NCBI RefSeq assembly: GCF_014698115.1
Contig: NZ_JACJSJ010000015.1
Location: 1-64,000, forward strand
Direction: 5' to 3'
Origin: Nostoc sp. FACHB-973
GTDB taxonomy: Bacteria; Cyanobacteriota; Cyanobacteriia; Cyanobacteriales; Nostocaceae
DNA: 64,000 nucleotides
In this document: positions 7,717 to 16,389 of the stretch, piece by piece
How positions within the stretch are numbered: the stretch's first letter is position 1
How the letters are laid out: the number at the start of each line of letters is the position of its first letter
Made by a program: the position numbers and the translations under genes
Notes under the pieces: model-generated
The model's database searches: none
Told to the model about the DNA's origin: nothing
What the model saw: the letters and a program-made list of their open reading frames with translations, nothing else

Positions 7717-8903
7717 TAATCGCCTCCGAACAGACTGGTTTCTCCAGCCCCTCTAACAGCTTCATAATAAATTCCATCAATGCCTGCTAGCCGAACATAT
7801 AGGCTGTAAGCTTGTGGTACTGTGTAAGAGTTAGGGTTTGCAACGTTGGAGGCTACACCATTTAGTATTAATGATTGAATATCCTTGATACCACCTGATA
7901 GTCTTAGCTGATACTCAACCTCGTTAAGAATCACGTCAGCCCCTACTGCATAGGTACTTGGATTTAAGTAGTCCTGAAAAGCTCCCCATAGCTCATCTAT
8001 AGTTTCTTCCGGGTTTTCACCAGCTACTAGACGAGCTACTAACTCACCTGATACTGGCAGTATTTCCATTGGACTAGTATATAAATTAGTTCCTAGCTGA
8101 ATTCTTCCTTGAAGACTATTTTTTACCAGACTAAGTTCTGACGTACTTGCAGGCTGTTTGTTAGCATTTAATAGGAAAAGATGTACCGCTCCAAGCTCTT
8201 TTGTTAGTTTGTTAGCAGCTAGTAATCCTATAGCCTTAGCTGAACTACCTTGACCTAATATTTGTTCAGCAGCTCGTTCATAATCGTCAGCAGATACTAA
8301 ATTTTTCTTACTAAGCTGATCTATAATTCGCAGAATAGTAGAGTCAACAAGTTCCTCATCAGTCCCTGGAATAGTAGCTTCAAGATTTGTTACGCTGTTA
8401 AGGTAATTTAAATTCTGTGATGGATTAGTAATAGAATTTTCTGCCAAGTTATAACTAGTACCCACCTCCTCAGCCGTAGCTGTTACAGACCCACTTAACA
8501 AGCCTGGAGGAATTACTAAAATAGTGTCGGTAAAGAAAGAATAAGTGCCAGTAAAATCAACAACTTCAAAGTTCTGTGGAACAACAAAAGAATTAGACTG
8601 TGGCGCTGTGAGCGTAAAAGTCAAGGTTGTTCTAGCTTTAGTACCTAATGAACGCTCTACACCAGTTACCTTTAGAAATTCGAGTACTAGAGCTAGAGGA
8701 AGTTTGTTTACATAATAAAGAAGCTCTGAGCCTGCAAAGGCTTGAGCTTGGAGTAAAGCTGTCTCTGGTGAGTTCTCACTAAAGTTGCTGATCTGTTCAG
8801 CAGAGGCTTCTCGCAACCTAATCATAGCTTGAGCTACCAACGTCTCTTCATTACGAGGGTCTAAGGTTATACTCTCGAATGGGATTACTGATATATCACT
8901 CAT
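7716..8903 (-). CDS. Baseplate J-like protein
   Basis: 395 residues similar to P2 gpJ: an N-terminal helical part with SPETALLQAQAFAGSELLYY, a beta-rich middle around GTKARTTLTFTL and the typical ATAEEVGTSYNL and GTDEELVDSTILRI segments, with SADDYERAAEQI following. gpJ forms the outer baseplate wedge. It stands between gp25-like and gpI-like genes in the usual order. Confidence 0.9.
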   Translation of the reverse strand: MSDISVIPFESITLDPRNEETLVAQAMIRLREASAEQISNFSENSPETALLQAQAFAGSELLYYVNKLPLALVLEFLKVTGVERSLGTKARTTLTFTLTAPQSNSFVVPQNFEVVDFTGTYSFFTDTILVIPPGLLSGSVTATAEEVGTSYNLAENSITNPSQNLNYLNSVTNLEATIPGTDEELVDSTILRIIDQLSKKNLVSADDYERAAEQILGQGSSAKAIGLLAANKLTKELGAVHLFLLNANKQPASTSELSLVKNSLQGRIQLGTNLYTSPMEILPVSGELVARLVAGENPEETIDELWGAFQDYLNPSTYAVGADVILNEVEYQLRLSGGIKDIQSLILNGVASNVANPNSYTVPQAYSLYVRLAGIDGIYYEAVRGAGETSLFGGD

Positions 8904-8906
8904 GTT

Positions 8907-9260
8907 TTAAAAAATTAATGTTAATTGAGGCTGTTCATCGCCTTGAAAAGACCAGTAGACTGTTATCTCGCATTCGCCATCTTCGTTGATAACACCCTCT
9001 GTTTGGAACTCTGCATCGGCAACGTATTCCTTTAGGTTTTGTAGTATTTCAACAGCAAGCTGACTAACGTCTTGTAAGCTATCAAACAGTGGGTCATTAA
9101 TACCATATCCAGGTCTCATGACCCTCTCACGCTTCTGTGTGCTTAGTACTGATAAAATATCTCCTTTAGTAATTTCTACGCCGCTAACGACCTTTAAACC
9201 GCCTCTGGCAGCATCCAGCGCTAAAGGGAACTGAAAACCTCTATTGTTCATTAAGACCAA
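8907..9260 (-). CDS. Baseplate wedge protein, gpW/gp25 family
   Basis: 117 residues with the gp25 signature: GFQFPLALDAARGG at the start, GDILSVLSTQKRERVMRPGYG in the middle and an acidic beta C-terminus. This lysozyme-like but inactive protein starts sheath assembly on the baseplate. It overlaps the upstream spike gene by 10 bp. An internal methionine (MNNRGFQF) is an alternative start three codons in. Confidence 0.9.
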   Translation of the reverse strand: MVLMNNRGFQFPLALDAARGGLKVVSGVEITKGDILSVLSTQKRERVMRPGYGINDPLFDSLQDVSQLAVEILQNLKEYVADAEFQTEGVINEDGECEITVYWSFQGDEQPQLTLIF

Positions 9261-9955
9261 CCTCTTGTAACTAAGTGATCTCCTCGACTATCCTGAGCAG
9301 TTAAGGTAGCTATACTTTTAGAATTAATAGTAAAGTCGTTAGCATTGATGACGTTGATAGCAGCTCCATTAGCATTCCAAGTCCAAGTAGAGCCAGAAGA
9401 GCCACCAAGAGTCCACACATGACCGTAAGCGTCAGATAGAGTTACAAAACCTGTTGCTCCTAGTTCTAAGAAAGCACCACTAGTAGTCTGGAAGCGGATG
9501 CTAGTTCCTGCGTTGATGGTGATACTCTCGCCTGCATCTACGCTAATTTTGCCATCTACGCCCAGGTCATCGTCTCCACCTACTGTTGCATCCCTAGAGC
9601 CTCTAATAGCCTCTGAGTGGTCATCTGGGGCTGATTCCTTAGCTCTAGGAGGGTTGGTGTCATTAACTATCTGTAAGTAATAGCCGTTTGTCTCTAAACC
9701 ATCGGCGTAGAATATTAAAACTGTCTGTCCAACCTCCGGAAGCTGTGCATCTACTTGAGGAGAATGCGATAATCTTCTGAGCCAATCACTATCCACTGGT
9801 GAAACACCGTTGGCTACCTTAATACGACGCTTACCCTCTGGGTCTTTGACGTTTGTAACTACACCTAAGCAGGGATAGCCAATCTTTCCACTACTATCTA
9901 AAGCTAACTGGCTGGCTTTCTCCGCTTGTTTTAGTAAGCTAAATATCTGTTCCAT
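9251..9955 (-). CDS. Baseplate spike protein (gpV/VgrG-like)
   Basis: 234 residues: an OB-fold-type domain (YPCLGVVTNVKDPEGKRRIK, residues 27-46, and LPEVGQTVLIFYADG) followed by a beta-helical part with repeated short strands (GKISVDAGESITINAGTSI). This is the architecture of gpV spikes that tip the inner tube. It is separated from the upstream hub gene by a 220-bp gap holding a structured repeat. Confidence 0.88.
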   Translation of the reverse strand: MEQIFSLLKQAEKASQLALDSSGKIGYPCLGVVTNVKDPEGKRRIKVANGVSPVDSDWLRRLSHSPQVDAQLPEVGQTVLIFYADGLETNGYYLQIVNDTNPPRAKESAPDDHSEAIRGSRDATVGGDDDLGVDGKISVDAGESITINAGTSIRFQTTSGAFLELGATGFVTLSDAYGHVWTLGGSSGSTWTWNANGAAINVINANDFTINSKSIATLTAQDSRGDHLVTRGWS

Positions 9956-10003
9956 TAGACTGCTATATACTTAGTTAAATAAAATACATAATACTAATTT
10001 AGT

Positions 10004-10178
10004 TTATTGACTCTATTCTCAATAAGAGCGACCCCACCGTACCCCATCTTTTTCAGAAAATGGGTGGTACGGTGGGGGTAAAAAATGCCTCAACCACAGT
10101 ACTTTCAGCTTGAATGTTCCATAATGGGGTTGAGGGGGAGTCCCCACGAGCGATTTAAAAGTTCAATCTCTGTACTTA
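10004..10178 (+). repeat. Three-hairpin prophage repeat, copy 1
   Basis: Core at 10004-10150: hairpin 1 TTATTGA/TCAATAA, hairpin 2 CCCCACCGTACC/GGTACGGTGGGG (12-bp perfect stem) and hairpin 3 TGGGG/CCCCA, joined by a conserved single-stranded part containing ACCACAGTACTTTCAGCTTG. The similarity to copy 2 runs on to 10178, touching the stop codon of the hub gene. It separates two genes of the tail block and fills most of the 220-bp gap. Confidence 0.85.
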
Positions 10179-12263
10179 GACTCTGCCATTTACACGGGGA
10201 AGTTTTAGCTTAGTAGCTGGGTTAATTGGAGTACCATTAACTCTTATCTCGAAGTGGCAGTGGGGGCCTGTGCTGTGTCCTGTACTACCCATCTTGGCTA
10301 TTAGTTGACCTTGTGCTACTACACCCCCAGAGGAAACAAGTAACTGGCTGTTATGCCCATATCGCGTCTCATCACCATTAGGGTGACTTATTTTAATTAG
10401 TAGTCCATATCCACCAGAAGTACCAGCAAAGCTCACAGTGCCAGCAGCAGAGGCATATATAGGCGTTCCAGTCACATTAGCTATGTCTACACCTTGGTGC
10501 ATTCTTCCCCAACGCATACCAAAAGGAGATGTATATACTCCTGTTGTAGGTATTATGTAGCCTGAGCTTTGAGATACTGGACTTGTGGTAGTTGTAGTGG
10601 TAGCAGTGGTAGTTTGTATATCAGCTTTTGGAGATTTATTTTTTAATGGACTATAGAAGGTTAAGCTCGTCTGAAAAGAACCTAAGTTATAATCATGACT
10701 CACGTTTTCAACAACCCAAACCCGATTAATGAAAGTTGATACACCCTCTAATAATAGGGAAGTGTCCGGAGTTATTAGTAGAGACTCAACAGTTGCTGGG
10801 AAAGAAGCACTACCCTTGATACCCCTAATCCTTAATTCACTCTCTCTCCTAGTGGCATCTATTTGGTCTGTCTCGCCAGTTGTCTTAGGTTTTGGAATAA
10901 CTGTAGCAGATCCAGTTGTTGCGATCGCTCCATCTTTTCCTGTGCCAATAGCATTTTCATTGCGGGTCTGTACTAACTTTCCAGTGTTAGGATCTATCTG
11001 AAACTTGCGCTCACCAGTAGTGTGATTACTAGCTGGTGTAGAAGCTCTTGCTCCACCTGTAGAGTCACCACCTGCCTGGTGATTGATATCTAGTGTTATA
11101 CCCATATTCTCGCCATAAGCTAGCGTAAACTGGTCTCTCTGAGTTAGTCTTATAGCTCTTGGCTGAATATATAAAGTAGACCCCTTGCTGTATACTCTAT
11201 ATCCACACCGTCTAGCCTCTGTTAGCAGAGCTTCATAGTCTGTGACTCCTCGCTGTGGGAAAAACTCATACTTAGGGCCTTCCTCTGGCATTATCAAGCT
11301 CATGCCATAGGCTTTAGTAATCCTCTGAGCTATCTTTTTAAGGCTAACTCCGCTGTAGGCTGTGTTCTTTACCTTCTGATTAAGAACTATAGCCGCGCAC
11401 TGACCAGAAAACTCTAATTCGTTTGGAGCAAAGAGAGAATATCCTAATCCTGTGTGGATAAAACTCTCCGCTGTTATAGTTTGACCGTTATAACCTAGTT
11501 CTATAGTTATTTGTTTACCAGCTAGAGTTCTAGCTTGAGGAATAACATCTTGTGTGGTGGTATTAGCAGTCTTCGGGGTAGGTGTATCCTTTGTAGCTAC
11601 CTCTCCTTCGATAAGCTCTATGCGAACGTTAATGATACCTGCACTAGCTGATGCTATTGAGTTAAAAGCTCTAGGCGTAAGGTCTATTTTGCGTGTAGCA
11701 TTTTCCTGTAATGGTCTAATAGTTGCACCACTACTATCTATGGCAAATGGCCCTCTGTCTATGACCTTAACTATCACGCTTTTGCTATTAGCTAAGTTAG
11801 TGACCCGCACTTTAGCATATTTATATTTACGGTCAACCATTGCAGCATAATAGCCATTAAAATCTATACGATCACCATAAGCACCTAAAGATCCTCCACC
11901 AGTAGCCCCTCTACCATCGTAGAAAGAAGCTTGGACATTATTAAAAATTACCTTACCAGGTGTAGTTAAATCCTGTGTTGGCTGTGTGGTCTTCAAATCA
12001 CTGCTGTCGCTTGTTTGGCTAATTGTTTCTACAGTATCTAGACCATTAGCAGTTTCAATATAAGTAAAGTATTTATCAGCAAGCTTTCTATCAGGGTCTA
12101 GTACAGTGAAAGTGCAATTAGAAAGGTTTTCTCCCTCCCCAATGGATAGAGAAGCTCTAATTAGTTTACTATCGCCCACTGTGAATATATCGCTGCCACT
12201 ATCCCCTAGTTTCCCAACTGTTATCTTTACAAAAGGTGCTAACAAATCTCTGGAAAAACCCAT
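10176..12263 (-). CDS. Tail hub protein D with inserted RlpA-like and C-terminal M23 peptidase domains
   Basis: 695 residues from the chosen start MGFSRDLLAP, one base after the LysM gene stop; an upstream in-frame start would add 19 hydrophobic residues inside that gene. Residues 1-75 and about 250-400 resemble the gpD-type hub. Between them (about 105-220) lies a double-psi beta-barrel with the RlpA motif VIDRGPFA and an IDLTPRAF block. The C-terminus (about 575-690) is an M23 endopeptidase with GVYTSPFGMRWGR, HQGVD and HCHFE metal-ligand motifs. RlpA and M23 domains cut peptidoglycan, so the hub carries its own cell-wall-breaching enzymes. Confidence 0.88.
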   Translation of the reverse strand: MGFSRDLLAPFVKITVGKLGDSGSDIFTVGDSKLIRASLSIGEGENLSNCTFTVLDPDRKLADKYFTYIETANGLDTVETISQTSDSSDLKTTQPTQDLTTPGKVIFNNVQASFYDGRGATGGGSLGAYGDRIDFNGYYAAMVDRKYKYAKVRVTNLANSKSVIVKVIDRGPFAIDSSGATIRPLQENATRKIDLTPRAFNSIASASAGIINVRIELIEGEVATKDTPTPKTANTTTQDVIPQARTLAGKQITIELGYNGQTITAESFIHTGLGYSLFAPNELEFSGQCAAIVLNQKVKNTAYSGVSLKKIAQRITKAYGMSLIMPEEGPKYEFFPQRGVTDYEALLTEARRCGYRVYSKGSTLYIQPRAIRLTQRDQFTLAYGENMGITLDINHQAGGDSTGGARASTPASNHTTGERKFQIDPNTGKLVQTRNENAIGTGKDGAIATTGSATVIPKPKTTGETDQIDATRRESELRIRGIKGSASFPATVESLLITPDTSLLLEGVSTFINRVWVVENVSHDYNLGSFQTSLTFYSPLKNKSPKADIQTTTATTTTTTSPVSQSSGYIIPTTGVYTSPFGMRWGRMHQGVDIANVTGTPIYASAAGTVSFAGTSGGYGLLIKISHPNGDETRYGHNSQLLVSSGGVVAQGQLIAKMGSTGHSTGPHCHFEIRVNGTPINPATKLKLPRVNGRV

Positions 12264-12264
12264 C

Positions 12265-12549
12265 TTAAAGTACCCAATCAATGATGCGATAATCAGAAGT
12301 ACCATAAGAGCTAGCAACACCTTTGCTAAGAGGAGAAAGGTCTAGCTCTGCTAAAATATCATTTACCACAGTAATAGCCATATCCTTAATTTCCTTATCG
12401 GATGGTATCTTGATAGACTTACCTATTTCAATAGGCTGAAAGATATCAATATTGTTACTTTCAGCTATCTCCCGCCAGTAAGAGTAGTCGCCTATAAACT
12501 CGTGTGCAATACTCTCTAGAGACTCGCCTAGTTCTACTTTCTTAAACAT
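12265..12549 (-). CDS. LysM tail protein (gpX-like)
   Basis: 94 residues. The N-terminus is a LysM motif (GESLESIAHEFIGDYSYWRE, then IEIGKSIKIP), as in P2 gpX and eCIS LysM proteins that sit between tube and baseplate hub. It is directly followed by the hub gene and preceded by the tube-adaptor gene. Confidence 0.85.
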   Translation of the reverse strand: MFKKVELGESLESIAHEFIGDYSYWREIAESNNIDIFQPIEIGKSIKIPSDKEIKDMAITVVNDILAELDLSPLSKGVASSYGTSDYRIIDWVL

Positions 12550-12553
12550 AATT

Positions 12554-13300
12554 TTATTTCAATAGATTAGTTGTTGAGGTGTCAAGTTTGCCATTCTTAT
12601 ATGTACCTACTTGCCCCACTAATTTATTTTTAGAGTTGAGTATAGTAATTAGACCTTCTCTTGAAGTGCTCATCTTATATTTGTTGGAGCGTACTAGGTC
12701 ATACACACTCTCTTTTAACTTCTTAACACTGTCTTTTAGCCAAATAGAACCTTTACTAGAAGCGTCCTCTTGTTGTCTAGCTGTAAGGAGTGAATTAGCA
12801 TTACTACTGCCAACTGGTGTGGTTGCTACTTCTTTAGTTGGGACTTCCAGTAAAGTAAAAGATAATATAGCAGAAGCTAACTCACCGTTTAACCAGCCTT
12901 GCTCCCTCCAATCTAAGCTAGTTATTACAGCGCCACCAAAGGAGTTACTACCCCACTTAAAAGTCACTATAGAAGGGGCATACTTACCATTAACTGGGTC
13001 TGCTACCATCAAATCTTCTATCTGTTGAATTAATGGTTGACAAGACTTTCCTCTGGCGTGTGTTTCCAATAGCAGATTGTTTAGTCTTAATGTTCGCCCT
13101 GTGGTGTATTTGTATTGCTGAGAGGGTAAAGAACTTACAGCAGTAGCACCCTCTTCATACCTGGCTTCTCTACTAAACTGTTTCTCCTCTGGGTTAAACA
13201 GAAATTGATAAACACTGCTGTTCAACTCATCGGTTAGATATGCAAAAATCCCTGTCACTTTCTGAGCAGAAGGTAACAGGGTGATTAAAGATTCATTCAT
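12554..13300 (-). CDS. Contractile injection tube-adaptor protein
   Basis: 248 residues beginning like the CIS tube/gp53-54-type adaptors (VYQFLFNPEEKQFSREARY, residues 30-48; TGRTLRLNNLLLETHARG; SFGGAVITSLDWREQGWLNG). These proteins form the transition between hub and inner tube in contractile injection systems. It lies between tape measure and LysM genes as expected. The C-terminal 90 residues are less conserved. Confidence 0.8.
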   Translation of the reverse strand: MNESLITLLPSAQKVTGIFAYLTDELNSSVYQFLFNPEEKQFSREARYEEGATAVSSLPSQQYKYTTGRTLRLNNLLLETHARGKSCQPLIQQIEDLMVADPVNGKYAPSIVTFKWGSNSFGGAVITSLDWREQGWLNGELASAILSFTLLEVPTKEVATTPVGSSNANSLLTARQQEDASSKGSIWLKDSVKKLKESVYDLVRSNKYKMSTSREGLITILNSKNKLVGQVGTYKNGKLDTSTTNLLK

Positions 13301-13304
13301 TAAA

Positions 13305-15299
13305 CTATCCCGCGAAAGCCATATTATTTCTAGAATAAGCTTGATACTCTTCTTGAATGCATGTCATCACGTTCTTGGCAATCTCTTTTGCATCCTGAGC
13401 TTGGGTATGTATAGTGATATTGCCGATGGTTATACCACCTGTTCCACCAATATTTCTAGCAAGATTAGCTTGTTGACTTCTGTTAAGAATTAGCTCTGAA
13501 TTATTGGCTACTACTAATGATGCGTTGTGCGGGGCTTGGGCTTTCTCTCTCATAGCGGCGTTGTACAGCCCATTAGTAAGCCCAGAAGCTGCATTAGGTA
13601 CGAAAGTACCAGAAGTACTTTGAGCTTGCTGCTGACCCCCTAGACCTGGTATCTTGGACAATAGCTCATCAAACTTACGCTTAATACCTGAAAAGAAACC
13701 TGTTACAGAACTTACAATACCAGTCCAGAGGTTGTTAACTACTTCACTGAGTTGTATCCACTTACCAGCTACGAAAGTTATAAAGCCAGTTAGTGAATTA
13801 GTTATACTCCCCCAGTTAGCAGCTACTACTGCTGTCAGTCCAACTATAGCAGCCGCGATCGCAGCACCTAAAGTACCAATTCCGGCAACAACAGGTGCTA
13901 CTAGAAGCGCCGAAGCTGTAGCTATACCACCAAGTATTACTACTGCCAACAGCTTACCAATAGATAGGGTAAGAGCACCCCAGTCTAAAGTGGACAGTGT
14001 TTTTCCTAAACCAATGAACACACCTCCTAAGATGTTAAGCAAAGTATCGCCTAACTGGTTAAAGTTTAGTCCATTAATAAACCTAAATATCTCATTTAGC
14101 ACTTCTGCCAATTTAGTGCCTAAAGTACCAAACACAGAACCCCAATTGAGCTTCTTAAGAGTATCAAAGGCTGTATTAGTGACCTCTGCTAGCTTACCGC
14201 CAAGCCCATTAATATTAAAAACTTTATTAAATAGAAATTGTAAGTTATTGGCTAGATTTTCTACATCAGCATTCCCAGAGCTAAAGGCTTTAAGAGAACC
14301 TGTTAGATATCTGACTTTAGAGTTAAACTGTAGAATTGCACCTCTAAGAGTAACCATTGGGTCTTCAAACTCAATCCCTAGAGTTTTAAGAGTAGTTCCT
14401 ATGGTGCTTAGTAATCCATTTTCTCCTATTAAACCGTTTAATCCTTCAGCAATAGCAGTGAACACTGACTGGTTACCCTTCTGCTTAGAAAGGTCTTTCA
14501 TAATGCCAAAGACACCAGTTTGGGGATCAAATAAAGTTGATTTAAATCCCTCTACAAGACCAGAAACAGATTTAGTGGAAGCATCAATAACTTCCTTAGG
14601 AACCTTTAGGGCTTGCTGTAATACCTCAACTCGTTCCCTTGCTGTTAAGTCTTTAAGGTCTTTACCTAATTTCTTAGCTTCCTGCTCAATAAAACTAAGG
14701 ACAGCGGGGTTTGCCTCAAAGAACTTTAGCTGAGCTAGAGAAGCACTACTAGCGCCACCTAAGAATTTAGATATGCCCTGAGAAGTGAGATTTGTATCAA
14801 CACCTGAAGTAGCTGCTAAAAATCCTGCACTTTTAGAAATACTCTCTAAAGCCTCTGTGAACCCTTCCTTATTAAAAGAACCATCAAGAGCCTTATATGC
14901 TGGCACTAGGTTGTCCATGATGCCCTTCCCAAGGTTCACATAGTCAGAAGTAGCACCAGGCAAGGAAGCCGCAGCACGACTCATCTTAATAGCAAAGTCA
15001 TCAATGAACACTCCGGCATCTTGGAAGTTCATACTAGTTAGCTTCATCAGAGTACCAGCAGTTGTTATGTTCTGCTGCTGGATACTCATAGCCTGATTTA
15101 GTTTATCTGCTAGACCAGTGAATAGGTTACCAATGGTATCTAAACCAAGCTTGAAGGCTCCTGTCATCAGGTTTGCACCTAATACAGCTCCTTTGAGTGA
15201 TTTACCTAGTCCAGAGTCTATCTTAGAGGTTAATTGGTCAATAACTCTACTAGCTTCATCCTTTGCAGAAATTGTTACGACTACATTATTAGCCATCAA
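13305..15299 (-). CDS. Tail tape measure protein
   Basis: 664 residues with an N-terminal VVVTISAKDEASRVIDQL segment, long helical and Gly/Leu-rich stretches, a hydrophobic middle (about residues 440-500, IATASALLVAPVVAGIGTLG) and a C-terminal Asn/Ala-rich tail. Tape measure proteins set tail length; about 1.5 angstroms per residue would give roughly 100 nm. It follows the two overlapping chaperone-type frames and precedes the adaptor. Confidence 0.88.
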   Translation of the reverse strand: MMANNVVVTISAKDEASRVIDQLTSKIDSGLGKSLKGAVLGANLMTGAFKLGLDTIGNLFTGLADKLNQAMSIQQQNITTAGTLMKLTSMNFQDAGVFIDDFAIKMSRAAASLPGATSDYVNLGKGIMDNLVPAYKALDGSFNKEGFTEALESISKSAGFLAATSGVDTNLTSQGISKFLGGASSASLAQLKFFEANPAVLSFIEQEAKKLGKDLKDLTARERVEVLQQALKVPKEVIDASTKSVSGLVEGFKSTLFDPQTGVFGIMKDLSKQKGNQSVFTAIAEGLNGLIGENGLLSTIGTTLKTLGIEFEDPMVTLRGAILQFNSKVRYLTGSLKAFSSGNADVENLANNLQFLFNKVFNINGLGGKLAEVTNTAFDTLKKLNWGSVFGTLGTKLAEVLNEIFRFINGLNFNQLGDTLLNILGGVFIGLGKTLSTLDWGALTLSIGKLLAVVILGGIATASALLVAPVVAGIGTLGAAIAAAIVGLTAVVAANWGSITNSLTGFITFVAGKWIQLSEVVNNLWTGIVSSVTGFFSGIKRKFDELLSKIPGLGGQQQAQSTSGTFVPNAASGLTNGLYNAAMREKAQAPHNASLVVANNSELILNRSQQANLARNIGGTGGITIGNITIHTQAQDAKEIAKNVMTCIQEEYQAYSRNNMAFAG

Positions 15300-15576
15300 A
15301 TTCTACCCCACTCATACCCCACTGACTCAACTTATCCTCTGACTTAGGCATATCTCGCTGCTTAACTGCTAGGAAAATATTTAGATGGTAAAGACACTCT
15401 GTTATTTCCATCTCTAGAAAAGTAAAATAGGCGGAGTTAAAGTTTCCGCCACAACCCGCTAATATTAGCTCTAATAAGTCACTAACTCTTAATGAAGTTT
15501 GGCTTTGAACCGTTAGTACTAGCTCTTGCTGATAGAGCATCAATCTTATCTCGAAACAAGCTAATAGCCGCAGCAA
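15289..15576 (-). CDS. Frameshift extension of the tape-measure chaperone (GT-like)
   Basis: This frame is open for 95 codons, overlaps the end of the upstream chaperone gene by 95 nt and the start of the tape measure gene by 11 nt, and has no good own start (first possible codon is TTG). That layout is the one of lambda G/GT, P2 E/E' and Mu 41/42, where a ribosomal frameshift makes an extended assembly chaperone. The extension lies in the +1 (equivalently -2) frame relative to the upstream gene. No canonical slippery heptamer is obvious. Confidence 0.6.
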   Translation of the reverse strand: MLRLLACFEIRLMLYQQELVLTVQSQTSLRVSDLLELILAGCGGNFNSAYFTFLEMEITECLYHLNIFLAVKQRDMPKSEDKLSQWGMSGVEFDG

Positions 15577-15913
15577 CCCTCTCTAAGTCATCAAACTCTA
15601 ATGAGTCAAGTAACTCATCAAAAGTAATCTTAGGCTTACCATCAAACTCTATGATGCAAAGGGAAGCTAGCTTAATAGCTACTAACTGGTCTGATTTAAA
15701 TTCTTGTTCAACACTTTGTAGCCAGCTTTGCAAGAGCAAGAATTGTTTTGTGTTAGGAGAGCGCATAGAAACCCTTTTACCATTTATCAGGTGAAAGGTA
15801 ACAATCTGCTCGTCTACTTTATGCTCTACATCAAAGGTGGAGGTTTGGTTGGTAGGACTTTCTACACCCTCTGATTTCTTAATAGAAGGCTTATCTATGA
15901 TTCTGCGGTTCAT
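15482..15913 (-). CDS. Tail assembly chaperone (gpG-like)
   Basis: 143 residues: a basic N-terminus with SIKKSEGVESPTN and a helical C-terminal half (FLLLQSWLQSVEQEF, then ITFDELLDSLEFDDLERVAAA in part). Placement between tube and tape measure genes identifies it as the shorter of the two tail assembly chaperones. It ends 10 nt after a region where the overlapping extension frame is fully open. Confidence 0.72.
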   Translation of the reverse strand: MNRRIIDKPSIKKSEGVESPTNQTSTFDVEHKVDEQIVTFHLINGKRVSMRSPNTKQFLLLQSWLQSVEQEFKSDQLVAIKLASLCIIEFDGKPKITFDELLDSLEFDDLERVAAAISLFRDKIDALSARASTNGSKPNFIKS

Positions 15914-15917
15914 CTAT

Positions 15918-16376
15918 TTATTTAAACTCTGCACTTTCAATAGAGAATTCAATAGTCGTCATAGCAACTTTAGAACTATCAGATGTATCTACACCCTCAC
16001 CACAAGACCAGCCAACTATCTTAGCTCCTGACAAGTCCCATGCTTTGTTACCTCTAAATACACTACCTGTAGAGTCAGCAGCTCTTTTTACAGGTCTTAA
16101 CCTAAGGTCTGAGTAACCTTGTGTCTGTTTAGATTTAATAAAGTCAAGAACAGCTTGGTCTTTTTCTGGGTCAAAGGGTTTGCTAATAGTTACATTCTCA
16201 AACTCTTCTGTACCACCGTCAGCGGTACGTCTTAGTTTTGATAGTCCATCACTATATCGGGCTTTGTTAGCCTTAAACTTAATGCCACTAAAGGTTGTGA
16301 AGTAAACACCTGGTAGACCTTCAACGGTAATTAAGAAATCGGCGTTGTTAATTGGGTTTGTATCCTGGAGACGCAT
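15918..16376 (-). CDS. Tail tube protein (gp19-like)
   Basis: 152 residues with the gp19/Hcp-like tube layout: NNADFLITVEGLPGVYFTTF at the start, a GTEEFENVTISKPFDPEKD loop and a C-terminal GWSCGEGVDTSDSSKVAMTT strand pair. The gene lies directly after the sheath gene, the invariant order for contractile tails. Confidence 0.9.
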   Translation of the reverse strand: MRLQDTNPINNADFLITVEGLPGVYFTTFSGIKFKANKARYSDGLSKLRRTADGGTEEFENVTISKPFDPEKDQAVLDFIKSKQTQGYSDLRLRPVKRAADSTGSVFRGNKAWDLSGAKIVGWSCGEGVDTSDSSKVAMTTIEFSIESAEFK

Positions 16377-16389
16377 ATTTTAATTTCTG

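Noticed and set aside
12264-12320. 19-residue hydrophobic N-terminal extension of the hub protein
   Set aside because: It lies entirely inside the LysM gene in another frame; the start right after the LysM stop is more natural.
13654-14733. Plus-strand 359-codon frame within the tape measure gene
   Set aside because: Antisense to the tape measure; its composition (Ser/Pro/Leu-rich) is that of a shadow frame.
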